NCBI GenBank assembly: GCA_031555145.1
Contig: JAVBUR010000129.1
Coordinates: 1 to 31,021, forward strand
From: JAJDIA01 sp031555145
GTDB taxonomy: Bacteria > Bacteroidota > Bacteroidia > Bacteroidales > Tannerellaceae
Direction of reading: 5' to 3'
Length of the DNA: 31,021 bases
Shown here: one piece after another, positions 18,318 to 26,814 of the stretch
How the letters are laid out: every line of letters begins with the position of its first letter
How positions within the stretch are numbered: the first letter of the stretch is position 1
Notes under the pieces: model-generated
The model's database searches: none
What the model saw: the letters and a program-made list of their open reading frames with translations, nothing else
What the model was told of the DNA's origin: nothing
Translations under genes and position numbers: made by a program

Positions 18318-19223
18318 ATGAAGACAAACTTATTTCTTGTAATGATGACATTCGTTGTTATCTTACCGTGTGCGATATCAGCACAAAAGTCAACCCCGAA
18401 AAAAGAGATCGCCCTGCAACTCTATTCGGTGAGGGATAAAATCGGCAGCACCGGCGACACGGTGAAATACGATGCCGACTACACTTCGACATTGAGAGCC
18501 ATCGCCCGTATGGGTTATACCGGTATAGAAGCAGCCGGATATGGCAATGGCAAGTTTTATAACAGAACCCCTGAGGAATTTCGAAGAGATGTAGAGGCCG
18601 CCGGATTGAGAGTCTTATCGTCGCATTGTACCAAAACACTGACTCCGGAGGAACTGGAGTCGGGCGACTACAGCGAATCACTTAAATGGTGGAGCCAATG
18701 TATCCATGCACACAAAGCCGCCGGCATGACTTATGTCGTCACTCCATGGCTTGACCTTCCCGCCACACTAAAGGATCTGCAAACTTATTGCGACTATTTT
18801 AACGAGATTGGCGAAATGTGTCGGAAACACGGACTAAAATATGGATACCACAACCACATGCAGGAATTCCAACAAGTAGAAGACAAAGCGATTATGCTGG
18901 ATTATATGATCGAAAACACCAATCCTAAATATGTCTTCTTCGAAATGGACGTCTATTGGGCTATCATGGGAAAAAGCAATCCGGTCGATTATTTCAATAA
19001 ATACCCGGGGCGTTTCACCGTCCTTCATATCAAAGACCAACAGGCAATCGGGCAGAGCGGTATGATCGACTTCGCTGCCATCTTCAACAGTACGAAAGCA
19101 GCCGGTGTAAAAGACATCATCGTGGAACTTGAAACCGAAGGGGAAGCATTGGTTACAGAACTGAAGACAAGCATCGACTACTTGCAGAGAGCGCCTTTCG
19201 TGAAACTGAGTTACAATAATTGA
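18318..19223 (+). CDS. Exported sugar phosphate isomerase/epimerase-like protein
   Basis: A 301-residue TIM-barrel protein of the xylose-isomerase-like (AP endonuclease 2) superfamily. Residues 1-22 form a signal peptide (ending AISAQ). The barrel shows the family's metal-site pattern: ALQLYSVRD near the start, MGYTGIEAAGYG (65-76), GYHNHMQEF, FFEMDVYWA, VLHIKDQ and a late IIVELETEG. His and Glu/Asp in these strands would hold one divalent ion. Bacteroidetes have many exported members, some acting on keto-sugars, but no substrate can be assigned here. It is divergent from the regulator and convergent with the SusR-like gene. The ATG at 18318 fits the signal peptide. Confidence 0.88.
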   Translation: MKTNLFLVMMTFVVILPCAISAQKSTPKKEIALQLYSVRDKIGSTGDTVKYDADYTSTLRAIARMGYTGIEAAGYGNGKFYNRTPEEFRRDVEAAGLRVLSSHCTKTLTPEELESGDYSESLKWWSQCIHAHKAAGMTYVVTPWLDLPATLKDLQTYCDYFNEIGEMCRKHGLKYGYHNHMQEFQQVEDKAIMLDYMIENTNPKYVFFEMDVYWAIMGKSNPVDYFNKYPGRFTVLHIKDQQAIGQSGMIDFAAIFNSTKAAGVKDIIVELETEGEALVTELKTSIDYLQRAPFVKLSYNN

Positions 19224-19251
19224 TCCACAGCTGTCTGTTTGATCCTTTTCC

Positions 19252-20916
19252 TCAAGGAAGGCTGTCACCGATGTTCATGGCTTTTTCATCGAAACCTTCA
19301 CGGTTGGTAGCGGCCCGGTTACGCATTTTGGTGCGGTAGTTATAGATGGTACTCATGGAACAACGCAGGAAGGCGGCAATCTTTGCACTATCCGTGATAC
19401 CCAGTCGTAGCAAGGCATAAATACGGAGTTCCTTGTTGAGGAGTTCGCCGGTTTTGGGAATGATTTGTTCGCTCTCCGAAAGCAGGGAATTAAGGTCGGC
19501 AATAAACGTCGGGTACAGATTGAGGAAGATACTGTCGAAATGCGCATATAACTCCTCCAGTTCGTTATCCACCAGAGAGGTTGATTTCAGCTTCTTGATC
19601 AGTTCTTCATACTGTTTGTTGATGCCCAGCTTATAGAGCGTCTTACGGTACTCCTCCATCTTATCGATATAGGTGGAACAGAGGCTGAAAAAGTGGGCGA
19701 TGTGTTGCTCTTTCATCTGGCTGGTACTCCAGAGTTGTTTATTAGTATCATTGAGAAGATTGTTGGTGCTGTTCAGGATCGTGTTCAGATCGACCAATTT
19801 GTGGTTGGTTTGCGACAGCTCTTCCTTAATCCCGGATAGTTTCCGCATCTGTTTATAGATGTAGGCTATTAACAGGAGAAGGAAGAGGGAAAGGATGCTG
19901 ATCAGCACCAGGTATCTCTTCAGCATATTATTTGCCTTCGCTTTCTGTGCCTGGTAAGAAGCATTGACGATAGTGTAGAATTCAGACAACTGCATGGTGC
20001 GGAATTGTACACCGGATGAGACGGCGTCTTCGATGCCCAGTTGCGTGTATTCAAAGGCACGGGCGATATCACCTTCTTTGTAGTAGGCGAGAGCAAGTTG
20101 CTGGAAAGAGCCATTCTCTTTCAGGGCATTCTTGATATCGGCAACAACCGACTTCATGTAGTAAATCTTTTCCCGATCGGCCTCCCCTTTCTTTCCGTAG
20201 ATGTAGGCCAGGAAGTAGGTGGCATAGGCGTATTCAGGCGTTTCAATACCGCCGGTTTCGAGCATATCGGCGAGGAGTGCTTCGGCCTGGTCTGTTTCTC
20301 CCAGACGCATTAGCTTGAGGGTCTGGCTTAGCTTGTATCTGAAAGATGCAGGGTCGGCAACAGACAGGAGTGAGTCGCGGTAGGAATCCATCTTCTGTAT
20401 ATAGCCGGGCTGGTCGCTACTGGCAGAATAGTGCTGGCAGAAGTGCATACAAGTCTCATAATAGTCCGGCAGTATCTCGCGGGGAAGATCGTGGACGGGG
20501 ATGTTCTTCAGTATGTTTTCCGATTCAATGGGCTTGCCGGAGAACGAATAGAGGCTGGCCAGTTGTATGGCCGAGCTGTATTTGAGCCGGTCATTGTTCA
20601 GGACACGGGCGATCTCTACATTCCTGCTTGCGTAACGGATGGCAGAGTCGAGTTTGTATTTCTTGTATTCGTCGTAGAGTTTTAGGTTGATATCATATTC
20701 GTACCACGGAGATACTTCTTTCTTATCGAATAGTTTTTTCAGACTGGTTATACCTTGTTCTTTCTGTTCTACATACAATTCTTTATCGCGTATGACCTGA
20801 TCCAGATAATCCGACATAGACTTCAATGTTTCCTCCCCTTTTACTGATACGCCGATGACGCATATCAGTAAAAGGAGAAGAGTGGCTCTCCTGCTATGCA
20901 TGGTCTTTAGATTCAT
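19252..20916 (-). CDS. SusR-like TPR/membrane/HTH regulator (DUF6377)
   Basis: A 554-residue protein with a signal peptide or anchor (about 1-27). Helical TPR-like repeats fill about 30-320 (for example YAYATYFLAYIYGKKGEADR), with a strong membrane helix near 333-352 (LVLISILSLFLLLLIAYIY). A cytoplasmic coiled coil (about 360-410) leads to a C-terminal HTH near 505-540 (LGITDSAKIAAFLRCSMSTIYNYRTKMRNR). This is the layout of SusR-like regulators with a DUF6377 C-terminal half. It follows RNase R by 18 bases. No target operon is visible beside it except the convergent sugar isomerase gene. An ATG five codons inside (20901) is an alternative start. Confidence 0.85.
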   Translation of the reverse strand: MNLKTMHSRRATLLLLLICVIGVSVKGEETLKSMSDYLDQVIRDKELYVEQKEQGITSLKKLFDKKEVSPWYEYDINLKLYDEYKKYKLDSAIRYASRNVEIARVLNNDRLKYSSAIQLASLYSFSGKPIESENILKNIPVHDLPREILPDYYETCMHFCQHYSASSDQPGYIQKMDSYRDSLLSVADPASFRYKLSQTLKLMRLGETDQAEALLADMLETGGIETPEYAYATYFLAYIYGKKGEADREKIYYMKSVVADIKNALKENGSFQQLALAYYKEGDIARAFEYTQLGIEDAVSSGVQFRTMQLSEFYTIVNASYQAQKAKANNMLKRYLVLISILSLFLLLLIAYIYKQMRKLSGIKEELSQTNHKLVDLNTILNSTNNLLNDTNKQLWSTSQMKEQHIAHFFSLCSTYIDKMEEYRKTLYKLGINKQYEELIKKLKSTSLVDNELEELYAHFDSIFLNLYPTFIADLNSLLSESEQIIPKTGELLNKELRIYALLRLGITDSAKIAAFLRCSMSTIYNYRTKMRNRAATNREGFDEKAMNIGDSLP

Positions 20917-20934
20917 CTGGTCTCACTCCTGTAT

Positions 20935-23115
20935 TTACTCCACCAGCATGAAGTCGAGCTGTTTGCGTTCGAGGTTGGCCTGGGCGACTTTGATGGTGAT
21001 GGGGTCGCCGAGACGGTACTGGCGCTTGGTGCGTCGGCCGGTGAGACAATAGTTCTTGTCGTCGAACTCATAGAAATCATCGTCGAGGTCGCGAACGGGA
21101 ACCAATCCTTCACATTTGTTCTCATTGAGTTCGACGTAGAGACCCCATTCGGTGACACCGGAGATGACACCGTCGTAAACCATGCCGAGACGTTCGCTCA
21201 TGTACTCGACCTGCTTGTATTTGATGGAGGCGCGTTCGGCGCTGGCGGCGAGCTGCTCCATAGACGAACTGTGGTCGCAGAGGTCTTCACACTTGTTCTT
21301 CTGTACGCTGCGGCCACCGGCCATGTAGCTGGCCAGGAGGCGGTGTACCATCATGTCGGGATAACGGCGAATGGGCGAAGTGAAGTGTGTGTAGTAGGGG
21401 AAAGCGAGGCCGTAGTGACCTACATTCTCCGTGGTATAGATAGCCTTCTGCATGGAACGGATGGCGAGGGTCTCGATGAGGTTCTGCTCGGGGCTTCCCT
21501 GTGCCTTGTCGAGCAGTTGGTTGATGTTGCGCGAAACTTCGTCCTGCTTGCCTTCGGTCTTGAGTTTGTAGCCGAAGCGGCGGATAAAGGTGGCGAAGTT
21601 TTCCATCTTCTCGGGGTCGGGCGATTCGTGGATACGATAGACGAAGACTTTCGGGGTCTTGCCTTTGCCCGGCTTTCCGATGAACTCGGCGACGGTACGG
21701 TTGGCAAGGAGCATGAACTCTTCAATCAGTTTATTGGCATCTTTCGACTCTTTGAAGTAGACGTTGATAGGCTTACCGTTCGCGTCGATCTCGAACTTGA
21801 CTTCGTAGCGGTCGAAGTTGATAGCGCCGTTCTTAAATCTTTTGGCACGCAGCTTCTTGGCCAGGGCATCGAGGGCGAGTATTTCGGTATGATAGTCGCC
21901 TGCGCCGGTTTCAATCACGGTCTGGGCTTCTTCGTAAGTGAAACGGCGGTCGCTCTTGATCACGGTACGGACGAGGCGCGATTGTTTGACTTCGGCGTTG
22001 GCGTCGAGTTCGAAGATGGCCGAGAAGCAGAGCTTTTCTTCATCCGGCCGGAGGGAACAGATGAGGTTGCTCAGTCGTTCGGGCAGCATGGGGATGGTAC
22101 GGTCGACAAGATAGACAGACGTAGCCCGTTCCTGTGCTTCGCGTTCGATGATGCTGTCGGGTTTCACGTAGTGTGTAACGTCGGCGATATGCACACCCAC
22201 TTCCCAGTTACCATTGGGCAGGAGACGGGCGGAGAGGGCGTCGTCAAAATCCTTGGCGTCTTTGGGGTCGATAGTGAGGGTGAGTACATCACGGAAGTCT
22301 TCGCGGCGGGCGATCTCGTCGGCCGGGATGGCTTCGGGGATGCGGTCGGCCGCACGTTCGACGGCAGCGGGGTATTTATACGGCAGGCCGAATTCGGCGA
22401 GGATGGCGTGCATCTCGGCGTTGTTCTGTCCGGCTACACCCAGGATATCGACCACTTCGCCCAGGGGGTTTTTGGCGCCGTCGGGCCATTCGATGATGCG
22501 GACAATGGCTTTATCGCCGTTCTTTCCGTTCTTGAGCTTGTCTTTGGGTATAAAGATGTCGTTGGCCAGCGTTTTGTCTTCGGTGACGAGGAAAGCGAAG
22601 CCCTTGACGACTTGCAGTTTGCCGACATAGGATTTGTCCTTGCGTTCGAGTATCTCGACGACGGAGGCTTCGGGTTCGGCGCCACGTCGTTTGGCAAGGA
22701 GTTGTACCTTGACCTTGTCGCCATGCATGGCGTGGCCGGAGTTACGTTCGGCCACGAAGACGGGGGTACCACCTTCTTCGGGGGTAAAAGAGTTCTTGCC
22801 GTTGCTGCGGCGTGAGAAGGTACCGACCGCCATGGTGCCGAGGTTGACCAGGCGGTAGCGTCCGCGATCGATCTCGGTGATGAAATGGTCGGCTGCCAGG
22901 TCGTCGAGTATCTCGGCTACCTGCAGGCGTTGCACCTGTCCCTCAACGCCGATCATCTTACTGATCTGCTTGTAGTTGAACGGTTCGTTAGGTGAAGACT
23001 GAAAGGCGGCGACGACAGCGGGGATCATAGCCCCTTTTTTCATGCGTTTGCCACTACTTCTTTTTTCTTTTCTCTCGCTGTTTCCTTTTTGTTTATGCTT
23101 GTTGTTTCTTGGCAT
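20935..23115 (-). CDS. rnr: Ribonuclease R
   Basis: A 726-residue 3'-to-5' exoribonuclease that degrades structured RNA. A basic N-terminal tail (MPRNNKHKQKGN...) is followed by a winged-helix RNase-B N-terminal domain (about 28-80), cold-shock OB domains (about 80-240), the RNB catalytic domain (about 260-590) and an S1 domain near the C-terminus (GVISGVTEWGLYVELNENKC). The metal site motif LTIDPKDAKDFDDALSA is intact. Length is normal. It begins six bases after the SMP-30 gene ends, so the two are probably co-transcribed. This housekeeping gene marks the region as chromosomal core. Confidence 0.95.
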   Translation of the reverse strand: MPRNNKHKQKGNSERKEKRSSGKRMKKGAMIPAVVAAFQSSPNEPFNYKQISKMIGVEGQVQRLQVAEILDDLAADHFITEIDRGRYRLVNLGTMAVGTFSRRSNGKNSFTPEEGGTPVFVAERNSGHAMHGDKVKVQLLAKRRGAEPEASVVEILERKDKSYVGKLQVVKGFAFLVTEDKTLANDIFIPKDKLKNGKNGDKAIVRIIEWPDGAKNPLGEVVDILGVAGQNNAEMHAILAEFGLPYKYPAAVERAADRIPEAIPADEIARREDFRDVLTLTIDPKDAKDFDDALSARLLPNGNWEVGVHIADVTHYVKPDSIIEREAQERATSVYLVDRTIPMLPERLSNLICSLRPDEEKLCFSAIFELDANAEVKQSRLVRTVIKSDRRFTYEEAQTVIETGAGDYHTEILALDALAKKLRAKRFKNGAINFDRYEVKFEIDANGKPINVYFKESKDANKLIEEFMLLANRTVAEFIGKPGKGKTPKVFVYRIHESPDPEKMENFATFIRRFGYKLKTEGKQDEVSRNINQLLDKAQGSPEQNLIETLAIRSMQKAIYTTENVGHYGLAFPYYTHFTSPIRRYPDMMVHRLLASYMAGGRSVQKNKCEDLCDHSSSMEQLAASAERASIKYKQVEYMSERLGMVYDGVISGVTEWGLYVELNENKCEGLVPVRDLDDDFYEFDDKNYCLTGRRTKRQYRLGDPITIKVAQANLERKQLDFMLVE

Positions 23116-23121
23116 ATTCGT

Positions 23122-24072
23122 TTACTTTTTAAATCGGTTTGCCGGGACGCCAGTGACACCCGGTTTACAATAGAACAAACTTCCGCTCAATGGGTTCTTT
23201 TCCAACTGCTCGGCTGAGAGCCAGGCACGGGCTGTAGTGATGTACAACGTGTCGAGGTTTTCTCCGCCAAAGGCACAGGAGGCGACGTTCGGAGCGGGGA
23301 CTTCGATGCGGGTGATCAGCTCGCCGGTACGGGGGTTGTAACAGTAGACGCCGGAACCGCCCCATTGGGCAACCCAGATATTGCCACGGCTGTCGATCGC
23401 CATACCATCGGGTCCCCCTGTCCCTTTGGGGATGGAGACGGCGATGCCGTCGTACATGACATCGCCGGTGGCCGGGTCGTAAGCATAGCGGGCTACGCGT
23501 CCGGTCGGGGTATCGTTGTAGTACATCGTTTGTTGGTCGGCTGTCCAGACGAGACCGTTGGAGGTGGTGATACCGGTCAGCCGGGTGGTAACGGTGCCTT
23601 TATGGTCGATGGTGTACAGTTCGGCCGAGCCACGGGGGGCACCCATTGTCATCGTACCGGCCCAGAGACGCCCCTGAGGGTCACATTTGCCGTCGTTGAA
23701 ACGGTAGGTGGCACCCTTATCGTCTATTTTCGCCACAGAGGTGTGGGCGCCGTCAGTGAGATTGAAGCGGATAATCTCATCCTGCAAGGCGACAACAACA
23801 GTGTTGGCCGTTTCAGGGACGACGGTGGTCACCATCCGGTCGAATGTCCATCGGCGGCACTCTTTTTTGTCGGGGAGAAACTCGTAGAGGGTTTTTCCTT
23901 CGATATCAACCCAGAAGAGGGTCTGGCGGTCGGGATGCCAGATGGCCCCTTCGCCGGTAGTAGCCTCTGCCTTATATGCCAGTTCGGGGGTAATGGTTTG
24001 GGCAGTAACTATACCTACCGCATAGGCCCACAGGAGGCAGGCCGTAAGCGTTACGTTGGTCAGTTTCTTCAT
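23122..24072 (-). CDS. SMP-30/gluconolactonase-family protein, secreted
   Basis: A 316-residue six-bladed propeller of the SMP-30/gluconolactonase/LRE family. The start at 24072 is preferred because a signal peptide begins there (MKKLTNVTLTACLLW...TAQ) and because a -7 box lies at 24105-24112, inside the longer alternative frame. Metal-site residues are recognisable: Glu in GEGAIWHPDRQTLFWVDIEG, Asn in RFNDGKCDPQGRLWAGTM, and Asp in GGPDGMAIDSRGNIWVAQWG. It likely hydrolyses a sugar lactone in the periplasm; the actual lactone is unknown. It heads a run with RNase R and the SusR-like gene. Confidence 0.88.
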   Translation of the reverse strand: MKKLTNVTLTACLLWAYAVGIVTAQTITPELAYKAEATTGEGAIWHPDRQTLFWVDIEGKTLYEFLPDKKECRRWTFDRMVTTVVPETANTVVVALQDEIIRFNLTDGAHTSVAKIDDKGATYRFNDGKCDPQGRLWAGTMTMGAPRGSAELYTIDHKGTVTTRLTGITTSNGLVWTADQQTMYYNDTPTGRVARYAYDPATGDVMYDGIAVSIPKGTGGPDGMAIDSRGNIWVAQWGGSGVYCYNPRTGELITRIEVPAPNVASCAFGGENLDTLYITTARAWLSAEQLEKNPLSGSLFYCKPGVTGVPANRFKK

Positions 24073-24104
24073 TACAGGGATCGTTGATGTGACAACTTTT
24101 GTAA

Positions 24105-24112
24105 CAAAGATA
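24105..24112 (-). promoter_or_regulatory. Probable -7 box of the SMP-30 gene
   Basis: The minus strand reads TATCTTTG, matching TAnnTTTG, 32 bases before the ATG at 24072. No convincing -33 element was seen. Its position helps exclude the longer start at 24117. Confidence 0.4.
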
Positions 24113-24183
24113 GGCATATCGTTCGGATAGGAACTATAATAGGGGGGATATTTCTGCTTTTACATCTGATTATTGAGACCTGA

Positions 24184-24567
24184 TCAAAGGATCCCCCATA
24201 AACAAATACTCAGATAATGCATTCCTCCTCCCCGTATGTACTTTCGGGTATGTATTTTTATATTCGGGAAACTCCGGTGAAGGCCTTCGCATACAGCAAG
24301 TACCCGATCACCCAACGCATCGATGCCATCGGTATCGGGATACGTACGATCAGTAAAGCAGCCAAGTATGCGTAGTTTATTCGGTACATATACATTGATA
24401 TGATACTCTCCCCTACCCGATACGCTGTCGTATAATTCCTGTCTCACCACCAGGCAGGTACAAGAAAAGCCTTCCGGCAACGTTTCTTCAAATACGGGGA
24501 TATCCATTTCCTTTCTTAACAGTGTGCTTAGTTGTTGTGTGATTCCTTTTGTCTCCATTGTTTTCAT
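24184..24567 (-). CDS. Uncharacterised phage-region protein
   Basis: A 127-residue protein that I do not recognise by family. It has no signal peptide or membrane segment. It begins with a helical stretch (TQQLSTLLRKEMDIPVFEE), continues as mixed alpha/beta with YHINVYVPNKLRILG, and ends with HYLSICLWGIL. The alternation resembles small phage tail-completion proteins, but no motif fixes this. It lies 13 bases downstream of the other minus-strand gene and marks the visible edge of the phage-derived block next to the chromosomal SMP-30 gene. The ATG at 24567 is used; a second Met at 24558 is possible. Confidence 0.6.
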   Translation of the reverse strand: MKTMETKGITQQLSTLLRKEMDIPVFEETLPEGFSCTCLVVRQELYDSVSGRGEYHINVYVPNKLRILGCFTDRTYPDTDGIDALGDRVLAVCEGLHRSFPNIKIHTRKYIRGGGMHYLSICLWGIL

Positions 24568-24580
24568 TGTCCTTTTTGCC

Positions 24581-25015
24581 TTAATTTACTGATTCTTTTG
24601 CTTGCAAACGTTGTGTGAGAGTTGTATATACCGCCTCCACTTCGGTTTTAAACGACTTATACCGGTTAAAGAAAAATACCACATCCGAACAGTTGTCCGA
24701 GATCGTCGAGCGCGAACGAACTCCCAACACCTCAGACAGTTTATCCCGCAATCCGACCGCCATCTTTCCACCTGCCAGCGTAGCAGGAGAATAAAGCAGG
24801 AGGACAATCAGGATAAACTTCTTCCGCTCCACCACCCCTTCCGGATGTGAGGCGCAATCTCTCTGTTCCATACACTCCCGAAACCAATCATATAATGTAC
24901 CGATCAGTCCCAGATCCGTCAACGACGGAGCAGACAGCGCCATCTCAAGTTCAGACAAGCGGGCCTTCTCCTCCCGAATGCTCTTTATCTCCGTAATTTT
25001 ATTGAACATCTCCAT
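24581..25015 (-). CDS. Uncharacterised helical protein beside the repressor
   Basis: A 144-residue protein from the ATG at 25015; an in-frame ATG two codons on and a GTG further upstream (25066) also exist. It is predicted mostly helical, with a charged N-terminal coiled-coil stretch (TEIKSIREEKARLSELEMAL), a hydrophobic segment KKFILIVLLLYSP and a C-terminal half GVRSRSTISDNCSDVVFFFNRYKSF. No known domain is recognised. It is divergent from the S24 repressor, which suggests that the repressor controls it, and it is coupled to the next gene by a 13-base gap. Confidence 0.6.
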   Translation of the reverse strand: MEMFNKITEIKSIREEKARLSELEMALSAPSLTDLGLIGTLYDWFRECMEQRDCASHPEGVVERKKFILIVLLLYSPATLAGGKMAVGLRDKLSEVLGVRSRSTISDNCSDVVFFFNRYKSFKTEVEAVYTTLTQRLQAKESVN

Positions 25016-25053
25016 TCCATGTAAACTTAATTGAGTTATTTTTCGCCATTTTA

Positions 25054-25084
25054 TTTGCCTATACACACAAAATTTCTATTTTTG
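25054..25084 (+). promoter_or_regulatory. Promoter of the S24 repressor gene
   Basis: TTTG (25054-25057), a 19-base spacer and TATTTTTG (25077-25084) match the Bacteroides -33/-7 consensus closely. Transcription would start near 25090, giving a leader of about 120 bases. The element overlaps the upstream side of the divergent gene, so the two promoters may compete. Confidence 0.6.
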
Positions 25085-25149
25085 CACCGGAAGCATGCCT
25101 GTGTTTTAGAAGTTATGCCACAAATATAAACCTTATTGAGTTTATTTTA

Positions 25150-25185
25150 ATGCTTTCGCATATACAAATTACACACAGAAAGCAT
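25150..25185. promoter_or_regulatory. Inverted repeat in the repressor leader
   Basis: ATGCTTTC (25150-25157) and GAAAGCAT (25178-25185) are perfect inverted arms around a 20-base spacer, and a related GAAGCATGC lies at 25089-25097. They sit between the divergent genes, where a phage repressor operator would be expected. The function is inferred from position only. Confidence 0.35.
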
Positions 25186-25213
25186 ATTTATACTCATTCT
25201 AAATAAGAAGACG

Positions 25214-25912
25214 ATGAAAGAGAATGTAAATGAGAGAATTAGAGAGATAATCCGGTTTATAAATGTCTCCGACAGACGTTTTGCAGAGATGATAGGTGTG
25301 CCTCAAACCACTATCAGCAACCTGTTTAACCGCCAGACAGAGCCCAGTTACAAGATTCTGAACGCCATAATAAACCATTTTGAGTTTATAAATCCTAAAT
25401 GGTTACTAACCGGTGAAGGAGAAATGAAGAACCCCGAATACGACCATCAGTCCCTGCAAGTACTCCATCATCCCGTAAGCACTGAATACAGAGCGGAAAG
25501 CCAAGCCGTCACCCTGTATGATGTGAATGCTGCCGCTAATCTGAAAACATTATTTATAGACAAGGAACAAAATATCCTGGGGAAAATCGTCATACCCGAC
25601 ATGCCCCGGTGCGACGGAGCTGTCTATATCAAAGGAGATAGCATGTACCCACTCCTGAAATCGGGCGACATTGTGATTTATAAAGAGCTATACAACTTCC
25701 AGAACGTGATCTACGGTGAAATATACCTTCTCTCATTTGAACTCGACGGCGACGAACACCTCACCGTCAAATATGTCAACAAGTCTGAACGCGAAGGCTT
25801 CATCCGCCTCGTAAGCTACAACAGCCACCACGAACCAATGGATATCCCCATCACCTGCATTTACGCCATCGCCCTGATCAAAGCCAGTATCCGGCTGAAT
25901 ACGATGCGGTAA
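25214..25912 (+). CDS. XRE-HTH/S24-peptidase phage-type repressor
   Basis: A 232-residue CI/LexA-like repressor. An HTH domain occupies about 5-62 (RRFAEMIGVPQTTISNLFNRQTEPSYKIL), followed by a linker and an S24 signal-peptidase-like domain at about 120-228. The catalytic Ser is in IKGDSMYPLLKSGDIVIY (Ser143) and the Lys in LTVKYVNK (Lys186), so self-cleavage chemistry is preserved. A classical Ala-Gly cleavage pair is not obvious; the linker holds VNAAANL instead. It should keep the phage-derived genes off until DNA damage or another cue. Strong promoter elements lie at 25054-25084. Confidence 0.9.
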   Translation: MKENVNERIREIIRFINVSDRRFAEMIGVPQTTISNLFNRQTEPSYKILNAIINHFEFINPKWLLTGEGEMKNPEYDHQSLQVLHHPVSTEYRAESQAVTLYDVNAAANLKTLFIDKEQNILGKIVIPDMPRCDGAVYIKGDSMYPLLKSGDIVIYKELYNFQNVIYGEIYLLSFELDGDEHLTVKYVNKSEREGFIRLVSYNSHHEPMDIPITCIYAIALIKASIRLNTMR

Positions 25913-26028
25913 ACTGAATCTACCCCCCGCTTGCGTAAGGAGCGCAGCGACGCGCAATGTGTGTCAAAAGTCAGCAGGTATGCTTGCGATTTCCCTCTTG
26001 AGCTACCTTTTTCATATCTTTGGAGTCG

Positions 26029-26088
26029 TTTTTGCATGAATGCCCCGTTAGGGGTATTGTGTTCGTAGCCAGGGGTGTAAGCCCCTGG
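26029..26088. repeat. 60-base inverted repeat, left copy
   Basis: A perfect reverse complement of 26688-26747. It contains the double hairpin: stem CCAGGGG/CCCCTGG, linker GGCTACGAACACAAT and stem CCCC/GGGG followed by CATTCATGC, all read on the minus strand here. Confidence 0.9.
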
Positions 26089-26114
26089 GCTGGTGTTTTG
26101 ATTACATTTTTTGT

Positions 26115-26128
26115 GCCACGTCAGTGGT
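26115..26128. repeat. Inner hairpin, left copy
   Basis: CCAC (26116-26119) pairs with GTGG (26124-26127) around loop GTCA. The right copy at 26648-26661 has CCGC/GCGG in the same place, a compensatory base-pair change. Confidence 0.6.
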
Positions 26129-26183
26129 GCCGCATGACATTTCTTGTATATTTGCAGAAATTAAGAACCATTATACCGCATCT

Positions 26184-26636
26184 ATGCCAAATACCTATAC
26201 ACAGCTCTACGTTCAATTGGTTTTTGCCGTACATAACCGAACCTGCCTGATACGGGAGGACATACGTGAAAATATACAAAAATATATTTCAGCCATCATC
26301 CAACGGGACAAATGCAAATTGTATGCTATTTATTGCAATCCGGATCATACACATATATTGATTGGAATACATCCAACCATTTCCATATCTGAGTTAGCCA
26401 GGGATATCAAATCTGTTTCATCCAAATTTATAAACAGTCAGTTGAGGTATGCTTTCAAATGGCAGGATGGTTTTGGGGCATTTAGCTATTCCCAATCACA
26501 TGTGAATCAGGTGATAGCCTATATTAATAATCAGCCCATACACCATAAGAAGAGGAGTTTTAGGGAAGAATATATAGATTTTCTGAAGAAGTATGAGGTA
26601 GATTATGATGAGAGGTATTTGTTTTTTGGGATTTGA
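26184..26636 (+). CDS. REP-associated tyrosine transposase (IS200-like Y1)
   Basis: A 150-residue single-domain Y1 HUH nuclease. The ATG at 26184 is chosen because MPNTYTQLYVQLVFAVHNR is the normal beginning of the family; the frame is open 20 codons upstream without similarity. The HUH motif is NPDHTHILIGI (His55, His57) and the catalytic Tyr is in VIAYINNQPIHH (Tyr113). The SISELARDIKSVSSKFIN helix is also typical. It should nick and rejoin single-stranded DNA at the adjacent hairpins. The gene appears intact. Its bracketing by inverted hairpins marks it as RAYT-like rather than an autonomous IS200. Confidence 0.93.
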   Translation: MPNTYTQLYVQLVFAVHNRTCLIREDIRENIQKYISAIIQRDKCKLYAIYCNPDHTHILIGIHPTISISELARDIKSVSSKFINSQLRYAFKWQDGFGAFSYSQSHVNQVIAYINNQPIHHKKRSFREEYIDFLKKYEVDYDERYLFFGI

Positions 26637-26647
26637 TTACACACGGT

Positions 26648-26661
26648 ACCGCTGACGCGGC
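26648..26661. repeat. Inner hairpin, right copy
   Basis: ACCGC (26648-26652), loop TGAC, GCGGC (26657-26661). It is the inverted counterpart of 26115-26128, with the stem kept by paired substitutions. Confidence 0.6.
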
Positions 26662-26687
26662 ACAAAATACAATCATACATCCCCGGA

Positions 26688-26747
26688 CCAGGGGCTTACA
26701 CCCCTGGCTACGAACACAATACCCCTAACGGGGCATTCATGCAAAAA
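26688..26747. repeat. 60-base inverted repeat, right copy
   Basis: A perfect reverse complement of 26029-26088. Read on the plus strand it gives stem CCAGGGG/CCCCTGG, linker GGCTACGAACACAAT, stem CCCC/GGGG, then CATTCATGCAAAAA. The TTCATGCAAAAA tail is repeated once more at 26752-26763. Confidence 0.9.
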
Positions 26748-26814
26748 CAGTTTCATGCAAAAAGGTTTCAAAGAGGTGTATAAAGAGTAGCTTTCAAGAA
26801 GAGGGGAGGCGTCG

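Noticed and set aside
21271..22815. Long plus-strand open frame (514 codons) across RNase R
   Set aside because: It is antisense to a clear, full-length RNase R. Gly/Phe/Val-rich low-complexity translation is typical of the antisense strand of a GC-rich gene.
24073..24117. N-terminal extension of the SMP-30 protein
   Set aside because: The signal peptide begins at the internal Met (24072) and the probable -7 box lies within the extension.
24142..24197. GGGGGAT/ATCCCCC inverted arms next to the phage-region edge
   Set aside because: One arm lies inside the coding end of the 127-residue gene and the loop is over 40 bases; not convincing as a terminator or attachment site.
26020..26250. Small open frames in the repeats (also 26673-26861)
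   Set aside because: They share the same residues only because they read the two arms of the 60-base inverted repeat; no coding signal.
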